In this document: positions 61,501 to 64,000 of the stretch, piece after piece | Numbering within the stretch: the first letter of the stretch is position 1 | Layout of the letters: each line of letters starts with the position of its first letter | Assembly (NCBI GenBank): GCA_023426245.1 | Contig: JAFABB010000051.1 | Location: 248,001-312,000, forward strand | From: Bacillota bacterium | GTDB taxonomy: Bacteria; Bacillota; UBA4882; UBA8346 | DNA length: 64,000 bases | Direction: 5' to 3' | The notes under the pieces: model-generated | Database searches by the model: none | What the model saw: the letters and a program-made list of their open reading frames with translations, nothing else | What the model was told of the DNA's origin: nothing | Translations under genes and position numbers: made by a program

Positions 61501-64000
61501 TCCGGTTCAGAGAGTCCATCCGGATGTTGATTTTCAAGTAGTATACCAGACGGGGGATGAAGCGGAAATTGATAATCTGGCGCGGCAATTCATCAAACCC
61601 TTTGACGTAAGCCAAACGCCGCTCTTCCGGGTGGGACTAATCAAACTATCTGAAAACAAGCATCTATTTCTTTTTGATATGCATCATACAATATCCGACG
61701 GCATATCCATGACGGTTTTGGTCAAGGAATTCTCTCGGCTGTATCAGGGTGAAAATTTGCCGGAATTGCCCATCCAATACAAGGATTTCGCAGTGTGGCA
61801 AAACGAGCTCTTTAAAAAGGGTCAAATTAAAAATCAAGAAAACTATTGGCTGGATGTATTTAAAGGTGAGATTCCTGTGCTCAATCTGCCTACAGATTAC
61901 CAGAGGCCTTCCATTCAAAGTTTTGCGGGCGATAAATTTACATTTCAGGCCGGCAGGGAATTGACCCAAAAATTAAATGCTTTAGCATCGGAAACCGGAA
62001 CAACCCTTTATATGGTCTTGCTTGCCGCCTATAATGTGCTGCTTGCCAGATATTCCGGGCAGGAAGACATTATTGTCGGCTCACCGATTGCCGGAAGGCG
62101 TCACGCTGATCTGGAGAATATCGTCGGTATATTTGTAAACACCTTGGCCATGAGGAATTATCCTCAATTTAGCGAGAAATTCCATGATTTCTTAATGAAA
62201 GTTAAAGTCAATGCCCTGAACGCCTATGAAAATCAGGATTATCCTTTTGAAGAATTAGTTGAACATCTTGGCTTATCAAGGAATGTCAGCCGGAACCCTT
62301 TGACGGATACGGTATTTGTTCTTCAAAATGTGGGGAATCAGGATATTCAAATCGCTAGTTTGGATTTTACGGCTTACGATTATAAAACTCAAATCGCCCA
62401 ATTTGATCTGGTTCTTAATGCGCGGGAAAGTGCGGACGATATCGGATTTACTCTGGAGTACGGCACTCAATTATACCGCAAAGAGACGATTGTGAAAATG
62501 GCCGGACATTTTCTGAATATTTTAAAGGAAGTGTCCAGCCATCCTGAAATCAGCCTAGGGCAGATTGATGTTCTTTCAGCAGTCGAAAAGAAACAGTTAT
62601 TGGTGGATTTCAACCAAACTCAAGCGGAATATCCGAAAGAGAAGACCATTCAAGAACTCTTTGAAGAACAAGTATCAAAGAAGCCGGATCAGATCGCGGT
62701 GGTATTCGAGGACCAACAACTCACCTACCGGGAACTGAATGAAAAGGCCAACCAATTAGCCCGGGTATTGAGGAAAAAAGGGGTAGGACAAGATATTGTC
62801 GTTGGGTTGTTAGTTCGGCCCTCCTTGGAAATGTTAATCGGAGTTTTAGGGATCTTAAAGAGCGGCGGAGCCTATTTGCCTATCGACCATGAATATCCCC
62901 AAGAGCGTATTCGCTATATGCTGGAAGATAGCCATACGAATATTTTAGTAACTCAAAAAGAATTCAACACTGGCTTTAATTTTTCCACGGAGACCCTCGA
63001 CTTGGAGGATGAAACTCTCTATCAAGGGAAAAAAGAAAACCTTTCGAATCCCAATCATTCCAATAACCTGGCATATATCATTTATACCTCGGGATCCACC
63101 GGGAAACCCAAAGGGGTAATGATTGAACACCGCTCATTAATCAACCTCTGCCAATGGCACATAAACGACTATCAGGTAACAAACTCCGACAAAAGCACTA
63201 AATATGCCGGATTTGGATTTGATGCCTCGGTATGGGAGATCTTTCCCTACCTTCTGTCAGGTAGCACCATCCATGTGATTCCGGAAGAGCTGCGGCTGGA
63301 TGTTGGAGAACTGAACCGCTACTATGAAGCCCATGGAATCACCATCAGCTTTTTACCAACCCAAATCTGTGAAGAGTTTTTAAAAACCGGAAACCGTTCT
63401 CTGCGGAAACTGTTGACCGGCGGAGACAAACTCCGTCAGTATGTCAATACCAACTTCCAATTGGTAAACAACTACGGACCGACTGAGAATACAGTGGTCA
63501 CCACCAGCTTTGTAACAAACCAGATCTATTCGAACATCCCCATCGGCAAACCGGTATCCAACAGCCGGATTTACATACTAGGAGAGAACCAGCAGTTACA
63601 ACCGGTGGGAGTAGCGGGAGAACTTTGTATCTCCGGTGATGGACTGGCCCGGGGATATCTGAACCGCCCTGAATTGACAGCAGAGAAATTTGTAGCCAAT
63701 CCCTACGAACCGGGCGAGAGGATGTACCGGACCGGAGATCTAGCCCGTTGGCTGCCGGATGGCAACATCGAGTTTTTAGGGAGAATCGATCAACAAGTCA
63801 AAGTGAGAGGATATCGTATTGAGCTGGGCGAGATTGAAAATGAGTTATTGGACTACGAATCGGTCAAAGAGGCTGTGGTCATCGATAAAGAAGATAACAC
63901 CGGTAACAAATATCTCTGCGCTTACTTGGTCTCTGATCAGGAATTGTCAGTATTCGACTTACGGAAGCATTTAGCCAGGAAATTGCCGGATTACATGGTT
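55586..64000 (+). CDS. Hybrid trans-AT PKS/NRPS, 3' end outside window
   Basis: An open frame runs from TTG 55586 (AAAGGG ten bases upstream) to the window end, 2805 codons without a stop. Domains: fatty-acyl-AMP ligase (1-575, FSSGSTGDPKG); ACP (585-655, Ser613 in GINSLQLG); ketosynthase (670-1095, Cys843 in DTACSSS, His974 in EAHGTGT, His1014 in SNIGH); ketoreductase (about 1350-1760, GGTGGIG near 1528, Tyr1687 in GGYIAANAY); carrier (Ser1851 in GGDSIL); condensation (1905-2325, HHTISDG from 2033); adenylation (2350 on, YTSGSTGKPKG, truncated before its last motif). No AT is present, so a trans-acting AT is needed. The A-domain pocket reads D-A-W-F-L-G-N-V-V, the leucine code. It likely starts a lipopeptide with a beta-hydroxy acyl tail. 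Confidence 0.93.
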   Translation, partial: MFDYETLVDVIQAKNNMKDIKGITFINGEKDESFISYQDLYRKALGYLDNFQSNGLKPGMELILQLNDNETFLYTFWACLLGGIIPVPVSMGNNEEHRLKIVKIWNILNQPYLITDNKSFSVLEKFISDQGLVGTIGDIKNRTLLTEDITNVATPGSIHKASPEDIAFIQFSSGSTGDPKGVVLTHENLVTNIRAMFRCAECGQQDSFLSWMPLTHDMGMNGFHLLPVVFHLNQFIMPTALFVRRPALWLKKATEHQITILASPNFGYQYVLSSLKPETAAGWDLSNVRLILNGAEPISADVCHKFLNEMAKYGLKKNTMFTVYGLAEASLGVAFPTVGEEFVTVHLNRESLHLFGQVQEIDSRDRRCVPFVEEGYSIDDCNIRICNDNGQELNDNIIGYIQIKGKNVTGGYYNNPEATAEIITAEGWLNTGDLGFMRKDRLVVTGRLKDIIFVNGQNYYPYDIERVAEEVAGIELGKIAVCAVPDLVTKEEAIVAFVMFKHNVKEFIPLMINLKKWISAKMGITIKDVVPVRNIPKTTSGKIQRYKLGEDYFNGKFSEVLKEIQQSLNREIAEKPFEDPASQIEKNLLTLCREVLKIEKVGLDDSFLEMGINSLQLGQIAEKLDEIYPNKVAVTDFFAYPTIKKLAEFIEKQGSDRKPNRLKEDRSNKKDIAIIGISLKFPMAENVTEFWSNLQEGRDCITNLSQERQKDAADFLSRLNMQGRDNRFIQGGYLDEIDKFDYGFFRLSPKEAALMDPNQRLFLQTVWNAIEDAGYGGEKLAGANTGVYVGFSKTSFDYERLVSEVDPAEIPNFVVGNLPSIIASRIAYWLDLQGPTMVVDTACSSSLVAIHLACQGIKNGDCEMAIAGGVKTIPLPVKVGLGMESSDDRTRSFDDASDGTGLGEGVAALLLKPLSKAIEDGDHIYAVIKGSAINQDGATVGITAPNPIAQSKVIVKAWEDAGVNPETITYIEAHGTGTKLGDPVEVAGLQKAFRKYTLKTGFCALGSVKSNIGHLYEAAGIAGVIKAVLALKYQKIPPTIHFQTPNRNIDFRQSPVYVNDRLIDWESLSSPRRCGVSSFGFSGTNCHLVLEEAPPEVEGLSMNNAQKMELLTLSAKSRESLRTLISRYRSFLGRETGLSCSELCYTGNTGRGHYNYRLAMLIQDEADLKRKIDHLDCLTDLAKVDLDGVFYGSHKITVADSKIEGEITETEKRELSQAANRILAEFIETSDESLLLDVSKLYIQGAEVQWETLYKGKKLKKIGLPVYPFERKRCWIDVPRIGLGNETEPYYSIEWRREDFQSPGRGIINQGTTVIFGDETGISREITDKLRKEGLEVVEVHSGSKFESLGGNIYRVGNCEEDYLKLFGAMRDKRLTRIIHLASVTNQKGLCDLAELKESQENGVLSLFFLTRALIKTGIQSDLEINVISKYGNPVTGTEERIQPENATLFGLGKAIGREFPQLRVKGIDVDDFTPGDTIIGELKEACGTYLIAYRNGERYIEDVNPAWLDKENDAKVSIKSNGVYVITGGTGGIGLEVAKFLAAKTLVNLALINRSPMPEPESWNDILQEATDPKLCHKIRVIQEIQAAGSNVTCYRADISDPNQVGLLMEELRAKYGKINGLIHAAGSAGHELLVNEEEADFKNILAPKVNGTWVLDTATQEDDLDFFVVFSSIATVFSAPAQGGYIAANAYLDSFAAQRSQKNKRTLAINWVAWKDTGMAVESGLVSDTAFKAIATSEAIKAFEMVLNKDITRIIIGEINYQSGMAQLLLKQPIKLAEVLSDKITKIHGKEAVTPVLQTENRLEKVILQGRENDEYTETERQLGQIWSEALGYKEINVTDDFYDLGGDSILATTIVNQLEKLGKSVKIVDALNYLTVESFAKYLDENQPNQEDSALLLKPVEKSEYYPTSSAQKRLLFLDKLEDLGISYNLPSVRVIQGPLDKQRFEDVFRALIQRHESLRTSFEFIDGIPVQRVHPDVDFQVVYQTGDEAEIDNLARQFIKPFDVSQTPLFRVGLIKLSENKHLFLFDMHHTISDGISMTVLVKEFSRLYQGENLPELPIQYKDFAVWQNELFKKGQIKNQENYWLDVFKGEIPVLNLPTDYQRPSIQSFAGDKFTFQAGRELTQKLNALASETGTTLYMVLLAAYNVLLARYSGQEDIIVGSPIAGRRHADLENIVGIFVNTLAMRNYPQFSEKFHDFLMKVKVNALNAYENQDYPFEELVEHLGLSRNVSRNPLTDTVFVLQNVGNQDIQIASLDFTAYDYKTQIAQFDLVLNARESADDIGFTLEYGTQLYRKETIVKMAGHFLNILKEVSSHPEISLGQIDVLSAVEKKQLLVDFNQTQAEYPKEKTIQELFEEQVSKKPDQIAVVFEDQQLTYRELNEKANQLARVLRKKGVGQDIVVGLLVRPSLEMLIGVLGILKSGGAYLPIDHEYPQERIRYMLEDSHTNILVTQKEFNTGFNFSTETLDLEDETLYQGKKENLSNPNHSNNLAYIIYTSGSTGKPKGVMIEHRSLINLCQWHINDYQVTNSDKSTKYAGFGFDASVWEIFPYLLSGSTIHVIPEELRLDVGELNRYYEAHGITISFLPTQICEEFLKTGNRSLRKLLTGGDKLRQYVNTNFQLVNNYGPTENTVVTTSFVTNQIYSNIPIGKPVSNSRIYILGENQQLQPVGVAGELCISGDGLARGYLNRPELTAEKFVANPYEPGERMYRTGDLARWLPDGNIEFLGRIDQQVKVRGYRIELGEIENELLDYESVKEAVVIDKEDNTGNKYLCAYLVSDQELSVFDLRKHLARKLPDYMV

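Noticed and set aside
57923..61969. Minus-strand frames within the PKS/NRPS gene
   Set aside because: Shadows of a continuous 2805-codon plus-strand frame with clear catalytic motifs.

Overview
The window reads as the chromosome of a low-to-medium GC Gram-positive bacterium of the Bacillota (Clostridia/Limnochordia-like, probably anaerobic). The evidence is an S-box (SAM-I) riboswitch in front of metK, strong AGGAGG-type ribosome binding sites, frequent TTG/GTG starts, a phosphotransferase (PTS) operon with a PRD regulator, a Bacillus-like gene order (ywlC/tsaC - ywlE - upp - mnaA - atpZ/I - atpBEFHAGDC), and a LoaP-controlled trans-AT PKS/NRPS. No species name can be supported from the sequence alone.

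Region 1 (1-12.0 kb) is accessory. It opens inside a large RHS/YD-repeat polymorphic toxin whose AT-rich C-terminal tip carries an L,D-transpeptidase-like H...SxGC motif. Behind it lies a string of small exported or membrane-anchored proteins, broken toxin-tip and immunity-like remnants, dispersed repeats, a DUF6809 gene, and a ParE-type toxin-antitoxin pair whose leader and antitoxin 5' end are duplicated. The second copy is interrupted by a 363-bp MITE-like element with a 7-bp target duplication.

Region 2 (12.0-22.7 kb) holds a secreted alkaline phosphatase, a DUF3299-like exported protein and a MacB/LolCDE-type ABC exporter with a His-rich loop. These are followed by a NarL-type two-component pair and a CUT1 sugar ABC importer (binding protein and two permeases, no ATPase) with a sugar isomerase/epimerase.

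Region 3 (23.2-32.4 kb) is one catabolic operon: a PRD/EIIB/EIIA regulator, fructose-family EIIA, EIIB and EIIC, a four-carbon-acid-sugar kinase (DUF1537), an Asp/Glu-racemase-like protein, a class II aldolase, and its own HPr and Enzyme I. The gene set suggests a complete dedicated PTS route for an unidentified sugar or sugar acid.

Region 4 (32.6-53.6 kb) is mostly housekeeping: a lytic transglycosylase, a GNAT acetyltransferase, threonylcarbamoyl-AMP synthase, a DUF3108 protein, a YwlE-like phosphatase with a coiled-coil insertion, upp, mnaA, the full F1Fo ATP synthase operon, SAM riboswitch-metK, an atypical response regulator, a DUF192 protein, a TGS/uridine-kinase-like protein, an AsmA-like protein on the minus strand, and tRNA-Ala(GGC).

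Region 5 (53.6-64 kb) starts with a 1.4-kb AT-rich leader with direct repeats and tandem hairpins. It is followed by the antiterminator LoaP and the first 2805 codons of a giant assembly-line gene: acyl-AMP ligase - ACP - KS - KR - PCP/ACP - C - A (predicted Leu). No AT domain is present. This predicts a lipopeptide with an in-line-built beta-hydroxy acyl tail; the gene runs off the window.
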